From NCBI RefSeq assembly GCF_014205135.1, contig NZ_JACHMY010000001.1, positions 1,922,001 to 1,986,000 of the forward strand: a DNA stretch of 64,000 nt, given 5' to 3'. Below, in pieces: positions 1 to 8,067 of the stretch. The position numbers and the translations under genes are program-made. Below the pieces are notes generated by a model. The model searched no databases. It saw only the letters and a program-made list of their open reading frames with translations, and had not been told where the DNA came from. Source of the DNA: Kribbella italica (GTDB lineage Bacteria; Actinomycetota; Actinomycetes; Propionibacteriales; Kribbellaceae). Numbering within the stretch: position 1 is the first letter of the stretch; each line of letters begins with the position of its first letter.

Positions 1-233
1 TCACCCTGCTGGTCGCGGCCGCGCTGGTGCTGTTCAACCCGGTCTACGTCCAGCCGTACACGAGCTTCATCGGCCAGTTCGTGCTGTTCCTGGTCATCGC
101 CCTGTACGCCGTGGGCCTGGTCTGGCTGCGCAAGCTGGCCAAGATCGAGGTGCCCGAGCGGTTCCTGATCCGGGCCGACGACAAACGGTCCGCGCGGGCC
201 GGCGACGAACGGATGGAGGTGGTGGGCGGATGA
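1..233 (+). CDS. tadB: TadB-like type II/IV secretion F protein, C-terminal part
   Basis: This is the 3' end of a gene that begins before the window. The visible residues are a hydrophobic segment (FIGQFVLFLVIALYAVGLVW) followed by a basic cytoplasmic tail. That is how T2SSF-domain inner-membrane platform proteins of Tad pilus systems end. The TGA stop overlaps the ATG of the next gene (ATGA at 230-233), so the two are probably translationally coupled. Identification rests mainly on context: the next gene is TadC-like, and the Flp and TadE-like genes follow. TadB and TadC together form the membrane platform for pilus assembly. An upstream TadA ATPase would be expected outside the window. Confidence 0.7.
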   Translation, partial: TLLVAAALVLFNPVYVQPYTSFIGQFVLFLVIALYAVGLVWLRKLAKIEVPERFLIRADDKRSARAGDERMEVVGG

Positions 234-1150
234 CCTGGGCCTTCATCTGCGGCGGTCTGGTCGGCATCGGGGTGTTCCTGCTGGTCCGGATGCTCGTCCG
301 GCCGGCGCCCAACGTGCTGTCCACGATCGCCCGCATCGACGCCGGGCGGGCCGGCTACAGCAGCGGCTCGACCGCGAGCGCGGCGGGGGAGAAGGTGCTC
401 GGCGGGGTCGACAAGGCCCGCGAGACCCTCGGCCGGCGGCTCGAGGCCGAGGCGAACGCGCGCGGCTGGGCGTTCGGCCGGCTGCGCCGCGACCTCGCGG
501 TGATGAACCAGCCGTTCGCGGCGATGCTCGCCACCAAGATGTTCTTCGCGCTCGGCGCGCTGATCTTCATCCCGGTGGTGCTGTTCGCGGCGTCGTACCT
601 GGGCTTCCCGGCACCGGGCGCGGCCCCGGCCGTGGTCACGCTGGCCGCGATGGTGTTCGCGTTCTTCCTGCCCGACCTGGCGCTGCGCCAGGAGGCGGAA
701 GAGCGCCGGCGCGACTTCCGGCACGTGGTCGGCAGCTTCCTCGACCTGGTCGCGATGAACCTGGCCGGCGGCCGCGGTCTGCCCGAGGCGCTGATGACGG
801 CCTCCACGATCGGCGACCACTGGGCGATGGCCCGGATCCGCCAGGCACTGGCCAACGCCCGCCTGATCGGCATCACCCCGTGGGACGCGATGGCCCGCCT
901 CGGCGAGGACCTCGGCGTCGAGGAGCTCCGCGACCTCGCCTCCGCGCTGGCCCTGGCCGGCGACGAGGGCGCCAAGATCCGCGCCTCCCTGCTGTCCCGC
1001 GCGGCGTCGCTGCGCCGCAAGGAACTCGCCGACGTCGAGGGCAAGGCCGGCGAGCGGTCCCAGTCCATGCTGGTGGCCCAGCTCGTCATGTGCGCCGCCT
1101 TCATGCTGTTCCTCGGCTACCCAGCAGGCGCCGCGATCCTGGGAAGTTAG
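230..1150 (+). CDS. tadC: TadC-like type II secretion system F domain protein
   Basis: This 306-aa inner-membrane protein is probably the second platform component of the Tad/Flp pilus machine. Hydrophobic segments lie at about residues 3-22, 100-118, 127-147 and 285-304. The long cytoplasmic stretch between the third and fourth (about 150-280) carries the alpha-helical F-domain, including the typical SFLDLVAMNLAGGRGLPEAL region. It starts at the ATG overlapping the TadB stop. A hairpin 30 bp after its stop separates it from the pilin gene, which may let pilin mRNA accumulate separately. Confidence 0.8.
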   Translation: MTWAFICGGLVGIGVFLLVRMLVRPAPNVLSTIARIDAGRAGYSSGSTASAAGEKVLGGVDKARETLGRRLEAEANARGWAFGRLRRDLAVMNQPFAAMLATKMFFALGALIFIPVVLFAASYLGFPAPGAAPAVVTLAAMVFAFFLPDLALRQEAEERRRDFRHVVGSFLDLVAMNLAGGRGLPEALMTASTIGDHWAMARIRQALANARLIGITPWDAMARLGEDLGVEELRDLASALALAGDEGAKIRASLLSRAASLRRKELADVEGKAGERSQSMLVAQLVMCAAFMLFLGYPAGAAILGS

Positions 1151-1180
1151 TGCTGAATTTTCGCGGAGCGTTATCAAGGC

Positions 1181-1204
1181 GGCGGATCGGGCAAGGGATC
1201 CGCC
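1181..1204 (+). terminator. Hairpin between tadC and the Flp pilin gene
   Basis: GGCGGATC (1181-1188) and GATCCGCC (1197-1204) form a perfect 8-bp stem with an 8-nt loop, without a T tract. It may be a partial terminator or an mRNA-processing or stability hairpin that uncouples the pilin from the upstream membrane genes. A CATACT hexamer downstream could serve as a -10 for a separate pilin promoter. The function is inferred. Confidence 0.4.
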
Positions 1205-1274
1205 GAGGCACTTCGGTCGTCGTACCGGGCATACTGAGGCTCGGTTCGGGCTCACGAATGGGAAAGGCAATCGG

Positions 1275-1493
1275 ATGAACCAGGAAGTGCAGTTCGTGCG
1301 CGCGATGGTCGGGTACGCGCTGGCGCGGGCCCACAACCAACGGGCTCGCGCCCGGCGCGGTGAGAGCGAGCTCGGGGCCTCGGCGCTGGAGTGGGCGATC
1401 ATCTCGGCCATCCTGGTCGCCGCCGCGATCGCCATCGGCGCCGTGGTCAAGGGCGTCATCGACAAGCGCACCGGCGAGATCCAGAAGGGCTGA
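1275..1493 (+). CDS. flp: Flp-type pilin (Tad pilus major subunit candidate)
   Basis: This 72-aa protein has a basic N-terminal region and then the prepilin signature G|ASALEWAI, with Glu at +5 after the presumed cleavage glycine. A single hydrophobic helix (AIISAILVAAAIAIGAVVKGV) and a short tail follow. Glu+5 next to a hydrophobic helix is the hallmark of type IVb/Flp pilins processed by a TadV-type peptidase. The leader before the cleavage site is long (about 37 residues) compared with usual Flp pilins. GGAAAGG upstream of the ATG is a plausible ribosome binding site. It lies between tadC and two TadE-like genes. Confidence 0.8.
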   Translation: MNQEVQFVRAMVGYALARAHNQRARARRGESELGASALEWAIISAILVAAAIAIGAVVKGVIDKRTGEIQKG

Positions 1494-1497
1494 CGCC

Positions 1498-2007
1498 TTG
1501 CCGCAGGGACGCCGGCGCACCACCGCCACCACCGGGCACCGCCTCGCCCGGACCGGCGGAGCCGGCTCGTCCAGGCGGCGCTTCGGCGTACCCTCTTCCG
1601 CCCGGTCGGAACGAGGAGCCAGCTCCCTGGAGCTGGCCATCCTCGCGCCCACGATCCTGGCGCTGATCTTCGTGTCGATCCAGAGCGCGCTGTGGCTGTA
1701 CGGGCGCTCGGTCGCCCTGAACGCCGCCCAGGAAGGCGTGTCCCGCCTGCGGCTCGTGCAGCCTGAGCTGTACACCCCGGCCGTCGGGGAGAAGGTCCGC
1801 GCCGACATCGAGGCCTACGCGCAGCAGCTCGCGGGAAACTCGCTCGGCGACGCGAAGGTCGCGGCGCCGGCGTACAACGACCCTGAAGGTCAGGTGTCCT
1901 TCACCGTCACCGGCGAGACCATCTCTCTGGTTCCGGGCCTGACGCTCACGGTCTCCCGTACGGCGACCGGCCCGATCGAAGAGTTCGAAGCGGACGACGG
2001 CGAATGA
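1498..2007 (+). CDS. TadE-like pseudopilin
   Basis: This protein of about 169 aa starts at TTG 1498, 8 nt after AGAAGGG; longer versions of the frame overlap the pilin gene. After a basic leader it has a prepilin-type site, G|ASSLELAILAPTILALIF, with Glu at +5, followed by a membrane helix and a predicted extracytoplasmic domain. TadE-family proteins are minor pseudopilins needed for Flp pilus assembly. The stop overlaps the next start (ATGA, 2004-2007), indicating an operon. The TTG start is the least certain part of the call. Confidence 0.75.
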   Translation: MPQGRRRTTATTGHRLARTGGAGSSRRRFGVPSSARSERGASSLELAILAPTILALIFVSIQSALWLYGRSVALNAAQEGVSRLRLVQPELYTPAVGEKVRADIEAYAQQLAGNSLGDAKVAAPAYNDPEGQVSFTVTGETISLVPGLTLTVSRTATGPIEEFEADDGE

Positions 2008-2438
2008 GGAGGCCCCAGCGGACCGAACGCGGCACGATGGCCCTGGAGATGGTCATCCTCGCCCCGATCCTCCTGATTCTCTTCTTCTTCCTGCTGGCCT
2101 GCGGCAGGTACTTCCAGACCTCGTCGCTGCTCGAGAACGCGGCCCGCGACGGCGCCCGGTCGGCGAGCCAGGAGCGCAGCCTCGGTCAGGCGCAGGGCAA
2201 GGTCGACGAGGCGGTCGCCCGCACCATGGACCAGGCGGTCGAGTCCTGCAAGACCTCGGCCTCGGGCGCCATCACGACCGGGTTCGCCGCCGGCACCCCG
2301 CTGTCGGTCGAGGTCACCTGCACCATCGACTACCGGGACCTCGGTCTGCTCGGCATCGGTGGAGACACGACGATCACCAAGCAGTTCTCCAGCTCCCTCG
2401 ATCCCTACCGCGGAGTCCGGGATGGCGAGAACCCCTGA
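2004..2438 (+). CDS. TadE-like pseudopilin
   Basis: This 144-aa protein begins MRRPQRTERG|TMALEMVILAPILLILFF. The cleavage glycine, Glu+5 and hydrophobic helix are all arranged as in the preceding protein. The exported part contains two cysteines (SCKTSASG, EVTCTI) that could form a disulfide. It is translationally coupled to the upstream gene by an ATGA overlap, and its 3' end overlaps the start of the next gene by 17 nt. The likely role is a minor pseudopilin of the Tad pilus. Confidence 0.75.
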   Translation: MRRPQRTERGTMALEMVILAPILLILFFFLLACGRYFQTSSLLENAARDGARSASQERSLGQAQGKVDEAVARTMDQAVESCKTSASGAITTGFAAGTPLSVEVTCTIDYRDLGLLGIGGDTTITKQFSSSLDPYRGVRDGENP

Positions 2439-3240
2439 CCGCGCGGGCCGAGCGCCCGCCGTACGCCGAACCCTCACCCGCCTCGGTCACTGGTTCCGCA
2501 TCGATGCCCCCGGCAACGACCGCGGCGCCCTCAGCCCCGCCGTCGTGATCCTCGCCCTGATGATCTTCACCCTGGCCGGCCTCGTCATCGACGGCGGCCG
2601 CCAGTTGGGCGCCCGCTCGAGGGCGGTCGGCTACGCGCAGGAGGCCGCCCGGGCCGGAGTCAGCACCATCGACTTCAACTCCGCGGAGGCGAAGATCGAC
2701 ATCACCAAGGCCGGCGACGCGGTCGGGACGTTCTGTGCCAAGGTGACCCAGAACGACCCGGCGGTCACCGAGTGCGGGACGAGCGAGATCGACGCCGAGC
2801 ACCTGCAGGTCCAGGTCCGGATCGACAACCAGACCACCTTCCTCGGAATGGTGGGGATCAAGAGCCTGACCGCCTCCGGAGTCGGCGAGGCCCACACCGA
2901 GCAGGGCGTGACGAAACCGGACGACGCCCCGACGAAGATCCCACCCCTGGTCGTCGAGACCAAGCCGCAGGGACCGGGCACCGGCGCCCCGATCCGGTCG
3001 ACCGCCGTGCCACCGACGTACGACGTCCCGTGCCCGACCTGGACCACCGGGTCGCCGATGCCGACGCCGACCTGGGACCCGCCGATCCCGTTCCCGACGA
3101 CGTGCACGCCGAACGCCACGCCGACGGACACGCCGTCGCCGACCGGCGATCCGACTGATCCGACCGACCCCACTGACCCCACTGACCCCACTGAGCCGAC
3201 GAAGCCGACGAAGCCGACGACGTCGACGAGCGGGGGCTGA
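2422..3240 (+). CDS. TadG-like pilus-assembly protein with a Pro/Thr-rich tail
   Basis: This 272-aa protein (start ATG 2422, preceded by GGAG) has a prepilin-like junction (DRG|ALSPAVVILALMIFTLAGLVID) but lacks Glu at +5. It may therefore stay unprocessed and membrane-anchored, as TadG-like proteins are. Residues about 60-170 form the exported domain. The last 80 residues are rich in Pro, Thr and Asp and end in short tandem DPT/EPT/KPT repeats, a typical wall-spanning or disordered linker. It continues the Tad operon. Confidence 0.65.
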   Translation: MARTPDRAGRAPAVRRTLTRLGHWFRIDAPGNDRGALSPAVVILALMIFTLAGLVIDGGRQLGARSRAVGYAQEAARAGVSTIDFNSAEAKIDITKAGDAVGTFCAKVTQNDPAVTECGTSEIDAEHLQVQVRIDNQTTFLGMVGIKSLTASGVGEAHTEQGVTKPDDAPTKIPPLVVETKPQGPGTGAPIRSTAVPPTYDVPCPTWTTGSPMPTPTWDPPIPFPTTCTPNATPTDTPSPTGDPTDPTDPTDPTDPTEPTKPTKPTTSTSGG

Positions 3241-3242
3241 CG

Positions 3243-3926
3243 ATGACACCGATGAGGAGCAGCGCAGTGCGAGGTCGTACGTTGACGACGGCAGCGGCCT
3301 TCCTGGTCGTCCTGGCCGGGTGCAGCGGTGGCGGTGAGACCAACAAGGGCGGCCTCCCGATCGGTGTCGACGACCAGCCGGACAGCAATCCGACGATCAC
3401 GCTGCCGACCCCACCGCCGCAGTCGACGCCGGCTCCTCGCCCCACCTCGGCCAAGCCGACGACGGCGAAGCCGCCGGCCGCGACCGCGAAGGTGGTCGTG
3501 GTCCCCGGCCGCTTCGGCGCCGAGCCTGCTGTCCAAGGACTGGTCGCGAAGTACCCGCTGTACTACCAAGCGCTGGTCTCCCGGAACTCGGACATCGTGA
3601 AGACCGGCTTCCCGGCCATCTTCTACGCGGGCACCGCGACCGACATCGAGGCCGCGAAGGACGCCGGCTGGCTGATGCGGCCGCCCGGCAGCATCGTGGT
3701 CATCGGAACGTCGAAACAGCCGTACGGCGTGGTGCGGGTCAATCTGTGCCGCTCGCAACGACTGCAGTGGTGGAACCCGAAGACCCGCAAGTTCGTCGTC
3801 AACGCCCCGAAGGGGACCGGCGAGGCGATCGACATGGTCCGTACCGGTTTCGGCTGGACCATGTACCGGATGGTCCGCCCGATCCCGGCGGGAATCAACT
3901 GCGCCACCGTGCGCTATCCGGTCTAG
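3243..3926 (+). CDS. Secreted lipoprotein of the Tad locus, function unknown
   Basis: This 227-aa protein has a classical lipoprotein signal peptide ending in the lipobox LAGC (residues about 24-27). A Pro/Thr/Lys-rich linker (about 45-85) and a compact C-terminal domain with two cysteines (VNLCRS, GINCAT) follow. It begins 2 nt after the upstream stop, so it is likely part of the Tad operon. I do not recognise the C-terminal domain. Position and linker suggest a cell-envelope partner of the pilus apparatus, but that is inference. Confidence 0.6.
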   Translation: MTPMRSSAVRGRTLTTAAAFLVVLAGCSGGGETNKGGLPIGVDDQPDSNPTITLPTPPPQSTPAPRPTSAKPTTAKPPAATAKVVVVPGRFGAEPAVQGLVAKYPLYYQALVSRNSDIVKTGFPAIFYAGTATDIEAAKDAGWLMRPPGSIVVIGTSKQPYGVVRVNLCRSQRLQWWNPKTRKFVVNAPKGTGEAIDMVRTGFGWTMYRMVRPIPAGINCATVRYPV

Positions 3927-4025
3927 ATCGGAACGACGATGAAGACTCCCCGTGAGCCCGGCGTGCCGGGCGGAATGCTCCCCGGCGCCGCTAGGCTGCC
4001 CTCAGGACCAATGTCAGGAGTGAGG

Positions 4026-4979
4026 ATGCGCAACCGGTTCGCCCGCGGGTTGACAGCTCTCAGCATGGTGATCGCGCTGACGGTCGGCCTGCCCGCGCCG
4101 ACCGCGTCGGCCCTGGAGGTGCTCGGCGACGGCGCGTGCACGATGTACGCGAACTCGGCCGGATTCGGTGCCTACTGCAACGCAGGTCAGATCAGCCCCG
4201 ACGGCCAGCCGCCGCCGTCGTGGCGGGACCAGTTGGCCGGTCGCCCGTTCATTCCGTGCCGCGACTTCCCGGTTCCGGCCGGGATCACGCTGGCCGCACC
4301 TCCGGCAGGCAAAGAGTGGGTACTCCGGCTGACGATCGTCGACTACGACCTGGAGGACAACGACGGCGGGCCCGAGGCGCACCTGGAGCGCGCCATCGTG
4401 CCGGTGTCGGCGGAAGAGAAGGAGCAGTGCCGGCACGAGGGCTACATGGACCAGTACTGGACCTACTTCAACGAGACGTATCCCGACCCGGTGCTTCTGG
4501 TGAAGCCGACCTACACGCCGCGGGTGAACGTGCCGGCGTACTTCGCGCTGGCGCCCGAGACGTCGTACGTGCTGAAGAACTACGGCGCGATCGACGCCCG
4601 GAACATCGCGAACTACTCCAATGTCCCCGCCGACGGTGAAGGTCAGGGCGAGCGGTTGACGATGCAGGCGGTAGTGGCTCGGCTGACCGTGGATCCCGGG
4701 GACGGCACCGGCCCGTTCGAGTGCCTCGGCGGCACGCTGCCGATCGGCTCGGACGGGTACGACGAGAAGGCCGACCCGTTCCACCAGGCGAGCACCTGCG
4801 GCCACGTGTACAAGCGGTCCAGCGCGAAGCAGCCGGACGGGATGTACACCGTGAAGCTGACGATCCACTGGGAGGTGTCCTACTGGCGCAACAGCCAGGG
4901 CTGGCTGCCGGTGGGCAAGGCTGACGTGAACGCTGTGCAGCGGTTGCCTGTGCAGGAAGTACAGGGGATCGGTGGCTGA
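4026..4979 (+). CDS. Secreted protein of the Tad locus, function unknown
   Basis: This protein of about 317 aa starts at ATG 4026 behind GGAGTGAGG; an in-frame extension to 3939 is possible but has no good ribosome binding site. An N-terminal signal peptide (LTALSMVIALTVGLPAPTASA) is followed by an exported domain with several cysteines. A TAGGCT hexamer about 35 bp upstream could be a -10 for a separate promoter. I do not recognise the family. The 3' end runs directly into the LysM/BTAD gene. Confidence 0.55.
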   Translation: MRNRFARGLTALSMVIALTVGLPAPTASALEVLGDGACTMYANSAGFGAYCNAGQISPDGQPPPSWRDQLAGRPFIPCRDFPVPAGITLAAPPAGKEWVLRLTIVDYDLEDNDGGPEAHLERAIVPVSAEEKEQCRHEGYMDQYWTYFNETYPDPVLLVKPTYTPRVNVPAYFALAPETSYVLKNYGAIDARNIANYSNVPADGEGQGERLTMQAVVARLTVDPGDGTGPFECLGGTLPIGSDGYDEKADPFHQASTCGHVYKRSSAKQPDGMYTVKLTIHWEVSYWRNSQGWLPVGKADVNAVQRLPVQEVQGIGG

Positions 4980-4992
4980 TGGAGGGACGACG

Positions 4993-7977
4993 ATGGTGAA
5001 GACGACTGATCCGGTGCGGTCGGCGCGGTTGCCGCAGCGGGGGTCGGGGAGTGCGGCGGCGGACCGGCTGAAGGGGTTCGCGTCGTTGCTGGCGGTGCTT
5101 GCGATCGTCGGTGGCGTGCCGTACGTGCTGCTGACGTTCTTCGGCAGGCCCTGGCCCGACGAGATTCCCTCGCGGGACGTGTTGTTCAGTGAGCTGAGCA
5201 TCGAGACGGTGCTGGGCATCATCGGGTTCTTCGTCTGGCTGGCGTGGGCGCACTTCGTGGTGTGCCTGGTTGCCGAGGCCGTGGCCGAGGTGCGGGGGCA
5301 TGGGCTGTCGCCGCGGATCCCGTTGGGTGGTGGCTCACAGTCGCTGGCTCGGCGGCTGGTGGCGGGAGTGGTGCTGATCGCCGGTTCGGCGGCGGTGACG
5401 CTGCCGGTCGCCAACGCGGTCACGACGGCCGGTGTCGCGCCGACGTCGGTCAGTGTGTCGCAGGGCGGTGACGACTCCGCCTCGACGTACCGGCAGACCG
5501 AGAAGCGCAGCACGGTGCTCAGCGGTGGGCACACCGGCGTACGGACCAACAACGACCAGACCGGTCAGGTGGTCAAGTACACCGAGGTCCGGCCGCCCGA
5601 GGGGCGCAACTACGACTGCTTGTGGGACATCGCCGAGCGGTACCTGGGCGAGGGTCGTCGCTACAAGGAGATCTACGACCTCAACAAGAACAAGCTGCAG
5701 CCCGACGGCCGCCGGCTGACCAACCCGGACCTGATCATGCCGGGCTGGCAGGTCCGCCTGCCCGCCGACGCGAAGGGCCCGGGCGTGCACACGGTGCGCG
5801 TCGCGATCGACACGCCGACCCCGGTCCAGCAGGACGACAAGCTGTCGCCGAACACCAAGGACACCAAGGAGAAGGTGACGCCGAAGGTCGCCGCCAAGCC
5901 GACGGCGAAGGCCTCGACCGACGCGAAGCCGGGGACCGGCACCCGCTGGTTCGAGGAGCAGGGCACCGAGAAGCCGTCGTCGGTCTCGATCGGCAGCGGC
6001 GCGGGCGTCAAGGACACCAAGCCCGCCGAGCCGAGCATCGACGTCACCCAGCCGCACGGACCCGGTACGACGGAAGCTCAGCCCGGCGACCCCGCCGCGG
6101 GCGGCACGAAGGTGCCGGACGTGGTCGTCGAGTCGGACAGCGGGATCAGCGGGACCGAGGCCGGGATCTACGGCTTCGGGGCGACCCTGCTCGCCGCCGG
6201 TCTCGCGGTGGCGCTGAAGCGCCGGCGCGGCTGGGCCCTGGGCCCCGGCCCGAAGGCGGCGTCCGGGCGGCAGACCGAGATCAACCTGCGGCTGGCGGCC
6301 GACGTACCGACCGCGCAGTTCGTCGACAACTCGCTGCGCCAGCTGGGCGCGAGCATGACCGAGGCGAACCGGATGATGCCGGTCGTCGTGGCCGCGCTCG
6401 TCACCGACCGCGCGCTGACGCTGGTGCTGGAGCCGGGGGAGAACCAGGCCCCGCCGCCCGCGCCGTGGCAGGTCATCGCCGACGGGCGCCGCTGGGTGCT
6501 GCGCCGGGCGTACGCGCCGACGGGCGACGTGACCGCGCCCCCGCCGTACCCGACGCTGGTCACGATCGGCCGGAACGCCGACGGCGCCACCGTGCTGGTC
6601 GACCTGGACACCGCGCGCGGTGTCGTCAGCTTCGGCGGGGTCACCAACGCGTCCCGCGACGTCGTCGGATCGCTGGCGGCCGAGCTGGCCACGAACCTGT
6701 GGTCCGAGGGCGCGCACGTGAGCATGGTCGGCTTCGGCGACGACCTGTCGTCGCTGGCCCCGGCCCGGTTGAGCTACTGGACCCGGCTGGAGGACGCGCT
6801 GCAGGAGGTCACCCGGCGTACCGACAACCAGGTGCAGGCCTGTGCCCGCCGCGACGCCGACTCCGTGGCGACCGCCCGGATGGCCTACCCCGACGCGATG
6901 CTGTGGGGCGCGGAGATCATCTTCGTGTCCGCTCCGCCGTCGCTGGAGGAGCAGCAGCAGCTGGGCCGGCTGGCGGCCGACCCGAAGCGCTGTGTCGCGG
7001 TGGTCGTCGTCGGTGACGTGCTCGATGCGCCGTGGCGATTCGTCGTGGACGAGAAGAACCAGGCGGTCTGCCGGCTGCTCGGCCTCGAGGTCGATGCCCA
7101 CAGCATCAACCCGGCCCAGTTCGCGGATCTGGTCGCGCTGTTCGAGACGGCCGAGTCGGAGGCGCGGGACAAGCGCCGTACGGAGCAGGACATGCCGGCG
7201 TACGAGTTCTCCACGATGGACCTCAGCCAGGCGGCGCCGGTCGAGGTCGACCTGCTCGGCCCGGTCGAGATCGACGCGCGCGGGCCGATCGACCCGGGCC
7301 GGGTGCAGCTGGCGACCGAGATCGTCGCGTTCCTGGCCGGTCAGGACTACGGCGTCCACCCGAACGTGCTGGCCGGCTCGATCTGGCCGCGCGGCATCAG
7401 CGACGAGCTGCGCAACGCGGCGCTGGAGCACACCCGCCAGTGGGTCGGTGTCGACGCCATGTACGCCGACGAGTCCGGCCGCTGGATGCTGAACCGCAGC
7501 GTCGTACGGGTCGACTGGGACGTGTTCCGCACGCTGGCCAAGCAGGCCGAGCTGATGGACGACCCGCGTCAGCCGCTGTCGACGGCGCTCAGCCTGGTGC
7601 ACGGCCAGGCATGGTCGGGGCTGCCGGCCGGGCGGTACTCGTGGCTCGCGGCCGCCGGCATCGAGCGGCGGATGGCCGAGTCGGTCGTCGACGCGGCGCT
7701 CAAACTGGCCGAGGCCAGCCTGCGCCACAACGACGGCAACCTGGCCCGCACCGCCCTGCAGACCGGCCTGAGCTTCGCCCCGGCGTCCGAGGAGCTGTGG
7801 CGCGCGACCCTGCGCCTCGCGTCCCACTTCGGTACGACGGACGACGTCACGGTGATCGCCGGCCAGATGTACACGGCCCTGTCCAAGCACGGCGGCCCCC
7901 GCGGCGCCGAAGCCGAGACCGACGCCCTGGTCGACGAGCTCCTTCCGGGCTACCGGCGCCCGGCAGCTGTCGCGTAG
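4993..7977 (+). CDS. Membrane protein with LysM domain and C-terminal BTAD-like domain
   Basis: This protein of about 994 aa starts at ATG 4993, 7 nt after GGAGGG. Three hydrophobic segments lie in the first 150 residues. A LysM peptidoglycan-binding domain follows at about 205-260 (DIAERYLGEGRRYKEIYDLN through the PGWQVRLP end motif). Next come a Lys/Pro/Thr-rich linker, a fourth membrane helix near residue 400 (YGFGATLLAAGLAVAL) and a large cytoplasmic part. The C-terminal 220 residues resemble a bacterial transcriptional activator (BTAD) region, with a winged-helix-like segment and TPR-like helices. The protein could connect peptidoglycan status to a cytoplasmic function of the Tad operon. 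It ends just before the interrupted terminator. Confidence 0.65.
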   Translation: MVKTTDPVRSARLPQRGSGSAAADRLKGFASLLAVLAIVGGVPYVLLTFFGRPWPDEIPSRDVLFSELSIETVLGIIGFFVWLAWAHFVVCLVAEAVAEVRGHGLSPRIPLGGGSQSLARRLVAGVVLIAGSAAVTLPVANAVTTAGVAPTSVSVSQGGDDSASTYRQTEKRSTVLSGGHTGVRTNNDQTGQVVKYTEVRPPEGRNYDCLWDIAERYLGEGRRYKEIYDLNKNKLQPDGRRLTNPDLIMPGWQVRLPADAKGPGVHTVRVAIDTPTPVQQDDKLSPNTKDTKEKVTPKVAAKPTAKASTDAKPGTGTRWFEEQGTEKPSSVSIGSGAGVKDTKPAEPSIDVTQPHGPGTTEAQPGDPAAGGTKVPDVVVESDSGISGTEAGIYGFGATLLAAGLAVALKRRRGWALGPGPKAASGRQTEINLRLAADVPTAQFVDNSLRQLGASMTEANRMMPVVVAALVTDRALTLVLEPGENQAPPPAPWQVIADGRRWVLRRAYAPTGDVTAPPPYPTLVTIGRNADGATVLVDLDTARGVVSFGGVTNASRDVVGSLAAELATNLWSEGAHVSMVGFGDDLSSLAPARLSYWTRLEDALQEVTRRTDNQVQACARRDADSVATARMAYPDAMLWGAEIIFVSAPPSLEEQQQLGRLAADPKRCVAVVVVGDVLDAPWRFVVDEKNQAVCRLLGLEVDAHSINPAQFADLVALFETAESEARDKRRTEQDMPAYEFSTMDLSQAAPVEVDLLGPVEIDARGPIDPGRVQLATEIVAFLAGQDYGVHPNVLAGSIWPRGISDELRNAALEHTRQWVGVDAMYADESGRWMLNRSVVRVDWDVFRTLAKQAELMDDPRQPLSTALSLVHGQAWSGLPAGRYSWLAAAGIERRMAESVVDAALKLAEASLRHNDGNLARTALQTGLSFAPASEELWRATLRLASHFGTTDDVTVIAGQMYTALSKHGGPRGAEAETDALVDELLPGYRRPAAVA

Positions 7978-7992
7978 TACGCCGTACGCAAG

Positions 7993-8009
7993 CGAAGGGC
8001 CCGCTCCCC
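7993..8009 (+). terminator. Left arm of a terminator hairpin split by the IS element
   Basis: CGAAGGGCCCGCTCCCC is perfectly complementary to 9487-9503. With the IS removed, the two arms form a 17-bp stem closed by the 3-nt loop GAT. It lies between the convergent LysM/BTAD gene and the zinc peptidase gene, as expected for a bidirectional terminator. Confidence 0.75.
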
Positions 8010-8025
8010 GATGGCTGGTTCTAAC

Positions 8026-8067
8026 GATCCCCGCAACACCCTGGATTTTCAGGGAGTTGTGGGGATC
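8026..8067 (+). promoter_or_regulatory. Hairpin at the IS left end, just before the transposase start
   Basis: GATCCCCGCAAC (8026-8037) pairs with GTTGTGGGGATC (8056-8067) with one mismatch. An inner CCCTG/CAGGG pair extends the stem, leaving GATTTT as the loop. A GTG codon follows at once at 8068. In transcripts entering from outside, this fold would hide the initiation region, a strategy known from IS10 and IS50. That role here is inferred. Confidence 0.5.

Noticed and set aside
8011..8013. ATG 8011 as native transposase start
   Set aside because: Its first two bases belong to the target duplication GAT, so it would not exist in other copies of the element.
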